A stretch of DNA of 5,275 nucleotides from Gammaproteobacteria bacterium (GTDB lineage Bacteria > Pseudomonadota > Gammaproteobacteria > HTCC5015): contig JAHDBX010000154.1 in assembly GCA_020630145.1 (NCBI GenBank), positions 1-5,275 on the forward strand. Reading direction: 5' to 3'. Both the position numbers and the translations under genes were made by a program. Each line of letters begins with the position of its first letter. The stretch's first letter is position 1. Below, piece after piece: positions 1 to 5,275 of this stretch. The notes below the pieces were generated by a model. That model was not told the DNA's origin. It did no database searches and saw nothing but the letters and a program-made list of their open reading frames with translations.

Positions 1-407
1 AGCCTCTCAGCTAAAGGTATACCTTTATGCTGTCCATGCGTATAAGTTTTTGACACTAAACGGGTTAAATTCTTATAACCCTCATCATTTTGGCACAGTA
101 GTACCATCCTATCGGTTACAAGGTTGCCACCTTGTGAATGCGGGTTATTTTCTTCGTCTGTTTGCAAACGCAAATCAACGCCCAAAATAGGCTTAATACC
201 ATTTGCTAAGGTTGCTTTGAAAAAGCGTACCGCAGCAAACATATTGCTCTGATCCGTTAAGGCAATAGCCGGCATATCAGCTTTTACTGCCGATTCGGCT
301 AAAGACTTAATTTTAACCACGCCATCCACAAGCGAATACTCGCTATGAACACGTAAATGGATAAAACTTGGGGGCGATTTGGGCGCTATTGTTGAAACCT
401 CAGACAT
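1..407 (-). CDS. dnaE: DNA polymerase III alpha subunit, N-terminal fragment (cut by window edge)
   Basis: This is the first 135 codons of the replicative DNA polymerase catalytic subunit; the rest lies left of base 1. Reading the minus strand from the ATG at 407 gives an open frame with no stops. Its residues 15-29 (FIHLRVHSEYSLVDG) match the start of the E. coli DnaE PHP domain almost residue for residue, followed by MPAIALTDQSN (45-55) and GIKPILGVD (70-78). In PHP domains that bind metal the first motif reads HLHVH and the second TDHGN. Here they are HLRVH (Arg19) and TDQSN (Gln53), so the PHP metal site looks degenerate, as in E. coli, where proofreading is done by a separate epsilon subunit (DnaQ). 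The ATG gives a slightly longer N-terminus than E. coli (about 10 extra residues) and has no obvious Shine-Dalgarno. An 86-nt gap separates it from rnhB; I found no convincing promoter or terminator there, so co-transcription with rnhB is plausible. Confidence 0.96.
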   Translation of the reverse strand, partial: MSEVSTIAPKSPPSFIHLRVHSEYSLVDGVVKIKSLAESAVKADMPAIALTDQSNMFAAVRFFKATLANGIKPILGVDLRLQTDEENNPHSQGGNLVTDRMVLLCQNDEGYKNLTRLVSKTYTHGQHKGIPLAER

Positions 408-493
408 AGGCGTAGTCTGATAGTTGTTAGACAAATATGCAAGATTGAATAATATCGAATTTTGTGATTCAAGCCATTATGTTTGCTTGTCGT

Positions 494-1072
494 TTAGCTT
501 TTCATCAATGCTATCTGCACCGGCTTATAACTACGGCGGTGTTCAGGGCAGGCACCATGCTCCTGCAACAGTTCACGGTGTAATTTGGTTGGATAGCCCT
601 TGTGCTTCGCGAACTGGTATTGTGGATACTTGTCATGCATTTCAACTAAAAGCGCATCACGCGCCGTTTTAGCCAAAATTGATGCTGCTGAGATAGCTTG
701 TACTTTACTATCGCCCTTAATAATCGCTTCACCCGGCACATTTAGGCATGAGGGCAATCGATTTCCATCTACCTGAACAAAGCTAGGCTGGCTAGCCAGT
801 CCATCTACTGCTCTACACATAGCCAATAAAGAAGCATGCAATATATTCAGTTCATCAATCTCTTCTACACTTGCTTGCGCAATGCACCACGTTGTCTTTG
901 CCTTAACTTCTTCAGCCAAAGCCTCGCGTCGCTTCTCAGACAAGGCTTTAGAGTCGGCTAAGCCCGCTATAGGCTGCTCTGGATCAAGGATAACAGCTGC
1001 CGCAACCACCGGGCCAGCCAAAGGACCCCGCCCTGCCTCATCAACACCGGCGACTAATTTTGCGATTTTCAT
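494..1072 (-). CDS. rnhB: Ribonuclease HII
   Basis: RNase HII cuts the RNA strand of RNA-DNA hybrids and starts removal of single ribonucleotides misincorporated in DNA; it is cytoplasmic. The 192-residue product is close to the E. coli length (198). The DEDD catalytic set is visible: Asp11-Glu12 in GVDEAGRG (9-16), Asp102 in VQVDGN, and Asp121 in [17 protein letters not shown]. The conserved [11 protein letters not shown] (39-49) and the [10 protein letters not shown] segment near the C-terminus are also present. The ATG at 1072 puts the GVDEAGRG motif at the usual distance from the N-terminus; no strong Shine-Dalgarno precedes it. In the classical cluster rnhB is read through from lpxB. Here lpxB points away, so rnhB must have its own promoter, and a candidate lies in the divergent gap. 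Its base composition is clearly richer in G+C than lpxB or the QC gene on the lines I counted. Confidence 0.97.
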   Translation of the reverse strand: MKIAKLVAGVDEAGRGPLAGPVVAAAVILDPEQPIAGLADSKALSEKRREALAEEVKAKTTWCIAQASVEEIDELNILHASLLAMCRAVDGLASQPSFVQVDGNRLPSCLNVPGEAIIKGDSKVQAISAASILAKTARDALLVEMHDKYPQYQFAKHKGYPTKLHRELLQEHGACPEHRRSYKPVQIALMKS

Positions 1073-1088
1073 AGGTGCTGGCTATAAA
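1060..1088 (+). promoter_or_regulatory. Candidate sigma-70 promoter for lpxB
   Basis: TTGCGA (1060-1065, 4 of 6 matches to TTGACA) and TATAAA (1083-1088, 5 of 6 matches to TATAAT) are separated by exactly 17 nt. Transcription would begin near 1095, giving a leader of about 35 nt before the chosen lpxB ATG at 1132. The -35 hexamer lies inside the first codons of rnhB. The site is inferred by eye only; it is supported by the need for lpxB to have its own promoter, since every neighbour runs on the other strand. Confidence 0.5.
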
Positions 1089-1116
1089 TGTTTCGGTGAA
1101 CTATATGCATAAAAAC

Positions 1117-1145
1117 ATTATACTGCGCTCTATGGAAAATAAAAA
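1117..1145 (-). promoter_or_regulatory. Candidate promoter for rnhB (and perhaps dnaE)
   Basis: On the minus strand a perfect TATAAT -10 hexamer is present (plus-strand ATTATA, 1117-1122). The -35 position at 17-nt spacing reads only TTTTTA (1140-1145), a weak match inside the first codons of lpxB. Transcription would start near 1110, about 38 nt before the rnhB ATG at 1072. The perfect -10 and the location argue for it; the poor -35 argues against full strength without an activator. Confidence 0.4.
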
Positions 1146-2271
1146 CATAATGATACTGGCTGGCGAAAACTCTGGTGACATGTATGCCGCAGGTATGATA
1201 AATGAACTGCGTCAACTCGATAGCACCTTACAGTTTACAGGGATGGGCAGCACACATATGAAAAGTGCGGGTGCCGATTTAGTATTTGATGCAAAGAATA
1301 TTGGTGTGATGGGCTTAATTGAAGTATTAAAACACTGGCCTGAAATTAGCAAAGCACTTAAAACTGTTGAAAAGGCTATTCGAGAAAACCCACCTGAGCT
1401 GCTAGTACTTATTGACTATGTAGAGTTTAATTTACGCATGGCTGCTATTGCTAAAGAAATTGGCGTAAAGGTTTTATTTTATGTTAGTCCACAGATATGG
1501 GCATGGAGACCTGAACGTATTCATAAAATAGGCACGCTGGTTGATATGATGGCTGTCTTATTTCCTTTTGAAGTAAAGTATTACGAAGATGCTAATATCC
1601 CAGTACGTTATGTTGGCCATCCATTAGCCAGCAAAGCCAAAGCAACAGTCAGTAAGGAAGACTTTAGGCAAGAATTCGACATCCCGAGTAACAAGAAAAT
1701 TATTGGCATATTACCTGGCAGTCGCTCTCATGAGCTAGAACAGATACTGCCTACTCTTTTGTTAAGTGCGCAAGCATTAAATGCTCAGCATAATGACCTT
1801 GTATTTTTTATTCCTGTTGCACCATCATTAGATAAAAAAATGATCGACCGTATTCTACGCAAATACCCCTTGGCAAACTGTCAGCAAGTATCAGGGCGTT
1901 CTTACGATATTATGAATGCATCACATTCAGTCATGATAGCATCTGGGACCGCTACTTTAGAAACGGCTTTAATTGGTACGCCGATGGTAATCGTTTACAA
2001 AGTAAGCAAGCTATCTTGGTTTTGGATGAAGAAAAAAATTAATATTGCCAATGTAGGTCTAGCAAATATTGTGGCTGGCAAGCGTATTGTGCCTGAGCTT
2101 ATACAGCATGATTTTACTAGCACCAAGGTTGTAGCTGAAGTTAATACATTACTAAATGACAACAAACATTATCACAACGTTAAACGTGAACTACATACAA
2201 TTAAAGATAGCTTTGGCGAAGAAAACTGCTCTAAGAATGTCGCCGAGCTTGCATTTGATATGTTAACTTAA
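1132..2271 (+). CDS. lpxB: Lipid-A-disaccharide synthase
   Basis: LpxB condenses UDP-2,3-diacylglucosamine with lipid X to form the beta-1,6-linked disaccharide of lipid A, acting at the inner face of the cytoplasmic membrane (glycosyltransferase family 19). Starting at the ATG at 1132 the protein is 379 residues (E. coli 382). Visible motifs are ILAGENSGD (8-16), VMGLIEVL (59-66), Asp95 in LIDYVEFN (equivalent to E. coli Asp98), FYVSPQIWAWR (116-126), Arg198 in LPGSR (equivalent to Arg201), SGTATLE (271-277) and VGLANIVAG followed by VPELIQ (308-325). The IDAPDFN motif of E. coli reads IDYVEFN here, so it belongs to a different LpxB subgroup. Two upstream in-frame starts exist: GTG 1075, which would lie upstream of the predicted transcript start, and ATG 1105, which has GGTGA at 1095-1099. 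ATG 1132 fits the family N-terminus best but lacks a clear Shine-Dalgarno. The gene is divergent from rnhB and convergent with the QC gene, the reverse of its usual orientation in this cluster. Confidence 0.95.
   Translation: MENKNIMILAGENSGDMYAAGMINELRQLDSTLQFTGMGSTHMKSAGADLVFDAKNIGVMGLIEVLKHWPEISKALKTVEKAIRENPPELLVLIDYVEFNLRMAAIAKEIGVKVLFYVSPQIWAWRPERIHKIGTLVDMMAVLFPFEVKYYEDANIPVRYVGHPLASKAKATVSKEDFRQEFDIPSNKKIIGILPGSRSHELEQILPTLLLSAQALNAQHNDLVFFIPVAPSLDKKMIDRILRKYPLANCQQVSGRSYDIMNASHSVMIASGTATLETALIGTPMVIVYKVSKLSWFWMKKKINIANVGLANIVAGKRIVPELIQHDFTSTKVVAEVNTLLNDNKHYHNVKRELHTIKDSFGEENCSKNVAELAFDMLT
2268..2271. other. Interlocked stop codons of two convergent genes
   Basis: The plus-strand TTAA contains the lpxB stop TAA (2269-2271) and, on the minus strand, the QC stop TAA (2270-2268). 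The two genes therefore meet with no intergenic DNA. I saw no stem-loop plus T-run on either side, so the transcripts probably end inside the opposing gene and overlap in antisense. Confidence 0.95.
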
Positions 2272-3143
2272 GAATTATTATTGAGTTTTTCAAAGCTGGG
2301 CTTAAGCACAAAAATAATAGGCCAACGCTTACCTGTAACATATAAAACATTATTTACTTCATCATAGGCAATACCATTAGCAACATTGCCATCATTAATG
2401 TCAAGCTGGTACTGATCAATAAGCTTTGACAAATCGAAGTAAGCAACGACTTGACCTGAAAACGGACTAATAAGCACAATACGTGGGTCATACCAAATAT
2501 TGGCAGCGACATACCCCTTTATCCATTCCAGTTCATTTAAACTGCTCAAGCGCTCTGTATTAAATAGTACTGGGGTTCTATGAGACAAAGAAAAATCTTT
2601 TTTGCTGCGTACTAACAGCTGGTCGGAACCGTTTGTCATATAAAACTTACCCAAGCCAAATGTTAAGCCCCAACCTTCACCTTGGTACTGATACCCTTTT
2701 ACATATTGCAGGTTATTTTTATTATAAACACGTGCCTTACCTTGTTTATAACTTAATAAAACAAGATTATCTCCATCCAAGGCTAAACCTTCTGCAAATA
2801 CACTCTCATTAAGGCTTTCAACACGCAATGTCTGAATATTGTTTTTCTCAACTTTATACTTCACAAGTTTTGACTGTTTATATAAACCTGTGCTCTCATA
2901 TAAGTAAGGTGCCTCATACAACAAGCCTTGAGTAAAATAGCTTTTATTATGAGGCAAGGTATATAAAACCTTATAGGGAAGTTTAATTGCTTTACTAGCA
3001 GCAATAGTAAGCGATGAAAAGTTCAACAGGCTAAATAAAAGCACTATTGAAATAGCAAAGCGATGACAACTACGGGCTACGAACAACACCACGTTCACTT
3101 GCTTTAATAAATTCAACAAACAATGCAACTTCAGAATGTTCAT
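2268..3143 (-). CDS. Predicted secreted glutaminyl-peptide cyclotransferase (plant/bacterial beta-propeller type)
   Basis: The product matches the glutamine cyclotransferase family (PF05096), a five-bladed beta-propeller that converts N-terminal glutamine of peptides to pyroglutamate, unrelated to the zinc-dependent animal enzyme. Family landmarks, numbered from the ATG at 3143, are FTQGL (70-74), LYESTGLY (81-88), FAEGL (116-120), GEGWGL (155-160), NELEW (203-207), ANIW (214-217), NGIAYD (256-261) and TGKRWP (270-275). A signal peptide is likely: a hydrophobic run at about 30-48 after basic residues, with cleavage near TIA/AS (48-49), so the enzyme should act in the periplasm or outside. The start is uncertain: the ATG at 3143 would overlap lpxA by 74 nt, lacks a Shine-Dalgarno and makes a very long signal peptide; GTG codons at 3098, 3092 and 3089 would give a more ordinary one. 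It appears to be the last gene of an lpxD-fabZ-lpxA operon, in the place usually held by lpxB. A link to lipid A is not evident. Function is inferred from motifs only. Confidence 0.86.
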   Translation of the reverse strand: MNILKLHCLLNLLKQVNVVLFVARSCHRFAISIVLLFSLLNFSSLTIAASKAIKLPYKVLYTLPHNKSYFTQGLLYEAPYLYESTGLYKQSKLVKYKVEKNNIQTLRVESLNESVFAEGLALDGDNLVLLSYKQGKARVYNKNNLQYVKGYQYQGEGWGLTFGLGKFYMTNGSDQLLVRSKKDFSLSHRTPVLFNTERLSSLNELEWIKGYVAANIWYDPRIVLISPFSGQVVAYFDLSKLIDQYQLDINDGNVANGIAYDEVNNVLYVTGKRWPIIFVLKPSFEKLNNNS

Positions 3144-3852
3144 TAATTAGAGCTTGAATAGAGTCTATGCCTTCTTGCTGTGGTTTGCGTGATTTAACCA
3201 TTGCCATATACGCCTTATGTAAAGCACGAATTGCTTCTTTATCAAAGCCACGACGCTTTAAGCCTTCTTTGTTTATACCAAAGGCATCAGCATGATTACC
3301 TGCAACCACAACATAAGGCGGTACATCTCGATTTATAACCGTGCTTAAACCAGCAAAGCTATGCGCGCCAATTTTTATAAACTGATGAACGGTCGTGAAA
3401 CCACCCAAAATAGCATAGTCCCCTACTTCAACATGGCCTGCAACTGAGGCCGCATTTGAAAAGACAATTTTGTCACCTAGAATACAATCATGCGCAACAT
3501 GCGTATACGCCATTAATAGATTGTTATTACCAATTTTCGTCAAACGATTCGCTTTTGTTGAACCACGATTAATTGTGCAATACTCACGAAATGTATTGCC
3601 ATCACCTATTTCTAAGTAAGTCTCTTCGTCTGTTTCACCTAAAGCTTGAGATGCATCACCAATAGAAGCAAATTGATGGATCTTGTTATCTTCACCCATG
3701 GTTGTTGGGCCTTTAATAACGACATGAGAGCCAATATTAGAACCTTTGCCAATAGTGACTTTACCTTCAATAACGGTATAAGGACCAATGGAGACATCAT
3801 CGGCAATATTGGCCAATGAGTCGATAATTGCTGTGGGATGAATATTGCTCAT
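3070..3852 (-). CDS. lpxA: UDP-N-acetylglucosamine acyltransferase
   Basis: LpxA transfers a 3-hydroxyacyl chain from acyl carrier protein to the 3-OH of UDP-GlcNAc, the first step of lipid A synthesis; it is a cytoplasmic trimer with a left-handed beta-helix. The 260-residue product (E. coli 262) has hexapeptide repeats from about residue 3 to 185 and a helical C-terminal region. It aligns with E. coli at a constant offset of four: catalytic His121 (E. coli His125) in THVAHDC, His140 (144), His156 (160) in TVHQF, and GLKRRGF after GNHADAFG. Oddities are Leu169 where E. coli has the chain-length residue Gly173, and ALGETDEET where E. coli has DLKYAGEPT, so the Lys76 equivalent is Gly72. The ATG at 3852 begins one base after the fabZ stop, implying translational coupling. 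The TAG stop at 3070 lies inside the QC reading frame. Confidence 0.97.
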   Translation of the reverse strand: MSNIHPTAIIDSLANIADDVSIGPYTVIEGKVTIGKGSNIGSHVVIKGPTTMGEDNKIHQFASIGDASQALGETDEETYLEIGDGNTFREYCTINRGSTKANRLTKIGNNNLLMAYTHVAHDCILGDKIVFSNAASVAGHVEVGDYAILGGFTTVHQFIKIGAHSFAGLSTVINRDVPPYVVVAGNHADAFGINKEGLKRRGFDKEAIRALHKAYMAMVKSRKPQQEGIDSIQALINEHSEVALFVEFIKASERGVVRSP

Positions 3853-3853
3853 G

Positions 3854-4291
3854 CTATCGGCTTGTTATCGCACCCATTAAACTGGCTGCACAGGCTAGTT
3901 CTCCATCAACATGAATTTCAGCAGAAAATTTCCACATATTGCGTGCTTTTTTCAATAATGTAGCCGTAATTTCCATCGTATCACCCGGTATCACTTGACG
4001 CTTAAAACGCGCCTTATCAATACAGACAAATAAATACAAACTACCTTTTTGGAAGTCAGGATTTGATTTAAAGGCCAAAACACCCGTAGCTTGCGCCATA
4101 GCTTCCAACATCAATACGCCGGGAAAAACAGGGTTACCAGGGAAATGTCCTTGAAAAAATGGCTCATTAATCGTGACATTTTTTATCACGCTAATAGATT
4201 CATTTTCTTTTAACTCAGTTACTCTATCTATTAATATAAAGGGGTAACGATGAGGTAAAATTTCTAAAATTTCATTAATATTGATTTGCAA
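3854..4291 (-). CDS. fabZ: 3-hydroxyacyl-ACP dehydratase FabZ
   Basis: FabZ dehydrates (3R)-hydroxyacyl-ACP to trans-2-enoyl-ACP in fatty acid elongation and competes with LpxA and LpxD for hydroxyacyl-ACP, which explains its place between them. The 145-residue product is a complete single hot-dog domain: LPHRYPF (12-18), then FFQGHFPGNPVFPGVLMLEA with catalytic His49 and Glu63 at the same numbers as in Pseudomonas aeruginosa FabZ, then ARFKRQVIPGD. The start must be TTG at 4291: no ATG or GTG lies between an upstream in-frame stop (4321-4319) and the conserved LPHR motif, and a GGAG sits 9 nt upstream. It follows lpxD by 19 nt and precedes lpxA by one base. Confidence 0.97.
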   Translation of the reverse strand: MQININEILEILPHRYPFILIDRVTELKENESISVIKNVTINEPFFQGHFPGNPVFPGVLMLEAMAQATGVLAFKSNPDFQKGSLYLFVCIDKARFKRQVIPGDTMEITATLLKKARNMWKFSAEIHVDGELACAASLMGAITSR

Positions 4292-4300
4292 AACAAGTTT

Positions 4301-4304
4301 CTCC
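4301..4304 (-). promoter_or_regulatory. Ribosome binding site of fabZ
   Basis: The minus strand reads GGAG (plus-strand CTCC), 9 nt before the TTG at 4291, in the 19-nt gap after the lpxD stop. It is the clearest Shine-Dalgarno in the window and decides the non-ATG start of fabZ. Confidence 0.8.
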
Positions 4305-4310
4305 GGACTG

Positions 4311-5275
4311 TTATTTCTTTACTAATTGTTTTAATTTTTTAGCCATATCATCTAGCTGCTTGATACGTACACGGTTCTTTCGCCACTGTTTAACAGGCTC
4401 TAAGGGTGTTCCTGATGCATAATGCCCCGATTCAGTAATATCATTTGTTACCATGGACTTAGCATATATATGCGTATTATCGGCTATCGATAAATGCCCT
4501 AATATGACAGCAGCACCACCAATTGTACAATGTTGACCAATTTTAGCACTACCAGCGATACCTACTTTAGCCGCTATAGCAGTATGCGCACCAATTTGCA
4601 CATTGTGTGCTACTTGAATCAGATTATCTAACTTCACACCTTTCTCAATAACAGTATCACGATTAGCACCACGGTCAATAGTTGTGTTCGCGCCAATTTC
4701 CACATCGTCATGTATCACAACGCGCCCGACCTGCGGTATTTTAAGCCATACACCTTGCTTAGGCGCTAGACCAAAGCCATCAGAACCAACAATCACACCA
4801 GGGTGAATAATGACGCGGTCGCCAATGATACAATCATGCTCTATCACGGCATTGGCATGTATGCGCACATTATCGCCAATCGTACTGTTATTTTGAATAA
4901 CGGCACCTGCGGCTATATAGCAATTGTTACCAATAACAACACCTTCACCAATAACAACATTAGCCGAAATTACTGCCGAAGCACCTATTTTTGCAGACTT
5001 TGCAATAACCGCATTCGGTGCAACATTCGGCTTATCATTATATTGGTCAGGGTATAGCATGTGACACACCTGAGCATAGGTATAGTATGGGTCGTCAGTA
5101 ATCAAACAAGGTAACTGGCATTCAGAGCGCCACTCAGGCTTTAGTATTACAGCCGCCGCCTGACAGTCAGACAACGCTTTTAAATACGCTCTACTATTTA
5201 TAAACGTGATTTGCTGGCTGTTTGCATCATCCACAGCAGCCACTCCAACAACCTCAGCATCTCTATATTTACAAC
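4311..5275 (-). CDS. lpxD: UDP-3-O-(3-hydroxyacyl)glucosamine N-acyltransferase, 5' end cut by window edge
   Basis: LpxD adds the second 3-hydroxyacyl chain, on the 2-amino group of UDP-3-O-acylglucosamine, the third step of lipid A synthesis; it is a cytoplasmic trimer. The visible frame gives 320 residues and runs off the right edge; by alignment with E. coli (341) about 17 residues are missing. Parts in order are the N-terminal uridine-binding domain ([10 protein letters not shown], then CQAAAVIL), a long run of hexapeptide repeats of the left-handed beta-helix, the DGFG and KIPQ-GRV segments, TTIDRG, the catalytic His in QVAHN (codon at 4607-4605, E. coli His239), then SGTPLEP and a lysine-rich C-terminal helix. 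A Met equivalent to E. coli Met290, an acyl-chain ruler residue, is kept in KSMV. The GTG at 5243 looks like a start but is the Val of the conserved GVA segment; the open frame continues upstream of it. This is the first visible gene of the lpxD-fabZ-lpxA run. Confidence 0.97.
   Translation of the reverse strand, partial: CKYRDAEVVGVAAVDDANSQQITFINSRAYLKALSDCQAAAVILKPEWRSECQLPCLITDDPYYTYAQVCHMLYPDQYNDKPNVAPNAVIAKSAKIGASAVISANVVIGEGVVIGNNCYIAAGAVIQNNSTIGDNVRIHANAVIEHDCIIGDRVIIHPGVIVGSDGFGLAPKQGVWLKIPQVGRVVIHDDVEIGANTTIDRGANRDTVIEKGVKLDNLIQVAHNVQIGAHTAIAAKVGIAGSAKIGQHCTIGGAAVILGHLSIADNTHIYAKSMVTNDITESGHYASGTPLEPVKQWRKNRVRIKQLDDMAKKLKQLVKK

Noticed and set aside
445..472. Inverted repeat TTGAAT/ATTCAA in the rnhB-dnaE gap, as a terminator or operator
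   Set aside because: A 6-bp AT-rich stem with a 16-nt loop and no T-run is too weak.
424..672. Plus-strand open frame of 82 codons
   Set aside because: It runs antisense to the 3' part of rnhB and into the gap before dnaE, with no recognisable protein motif; rnhB is certain on the other strand.
1104..1111. Palindrome TATGCATA midway between the divergent promoters, as an operator
   Set aside because: Only 8 bp, AT-rich and not extended by flanking symmetry; expected by chance.
882..1112. Plus-strand open frame of 76 codons
   Set aside because: It is antisense to the well-conserved N-terminal half of rnhB and low in complexity (Ala/Ser/Pro rich), typical of a shadow frame.
1075..1131. GTG at 1075 as the lpxB start
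   Set aside because: It would add 19 residues absent from the family and lies upstream of the predicted transcription start; ATG 1132 places the conserved motifs at a constant offset of three from E. coli.
2300..2307. GCTTAAGC palindrome just past the lpxB stop, as a terminator
   Set aside because: A perfect 8-bp palindrome with no loop and no following T-run cannot form a usual terminator hairpin, and it lies inside the QC coding sequence.
4803..5057. Plus-strand open frame of 84 codons rich in Asn
   Set aside because: It mirrors the repetitive hexapeptide coding of lpxD on the opposite strand, which explains its regular look.
5241..5243. GTG at 5243 as the lpxD start
   Set aside because: The frame stays open to the window edge and the codon matches the internal Val of the conserved GVA segment, so it is an internal codon of a truncated gene.

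Overview
The window is a chromosomal lipid A / DNA-maintenance neighbourhood of a Gram-negative bacterium, most likely a gammaproteobacterium. Read on the minus strand (right to left) it holds lpxD (5' end cut by the window edge), fabZ, lpxA, a predicted secreted glutaminyl-peptide cyclotransferase (QC), then lpxB on the opposite strand, then rnhB and the start of dnaE (cut by the left edge). Apart from two changes this is the classical gammaproteobacterial order lpxD-fabZ-lpxA-lpxB-rnhB-dnaE. The DnaE, RNase HII, FabZ and LpxD products all align by eye with their Escherichia coli or Pseudomonas counterparts. The genus cannot be fixed from the sequence alone.

Layout: dnaE (1-407, minus, N-terminal PHP part only); an 86-nt gap with no clear signal; rnhB (494-1072, minus); a short divergent control region (about 1060-1145) with candidate back-to-back promoters; lpxB (1132-2271, plus); the QC gene (2268-3143, minus), convergent with lpxB and sharing a TTAA in which the two stop codons interlock; lpxA (3070-3852, minus), whose 3' end overlaps the QC reading frame; fabZ (3854-4291, minus, TTG start with a good ribosome binding site); lpxD (4311-5275 and beyond, minus). 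Coding density is near total and no gap exceeds 86 nt.

Function: LpxA, LpxD and LpxB carry out steps 1, 3 and 5 of lipid A synthesis. FabZ dehydrates 3-hydroxyacyl-ACP and so competes for the acyl donors used by LpxA and LpxD. RNase HII and DNA polymerase III alpha are the usual downstream partners. The unusual parts are: (i) lpxB is turned round and has its own promoter; (ii) a QC gene sits where lpxB normally follows lpxA; (iii) LpxA has Leu169 at the acyl-chain ruler position and lacks the usual DLKY motif; (iv) LpxB differs from the enterobacterial form at its IDAPDFN motif.

I see no mobile element, CRISPR array, RNA gene or wholly unknown system. The rearranged lpxA-QC-lpxB junction is the part that most deserves a second look.
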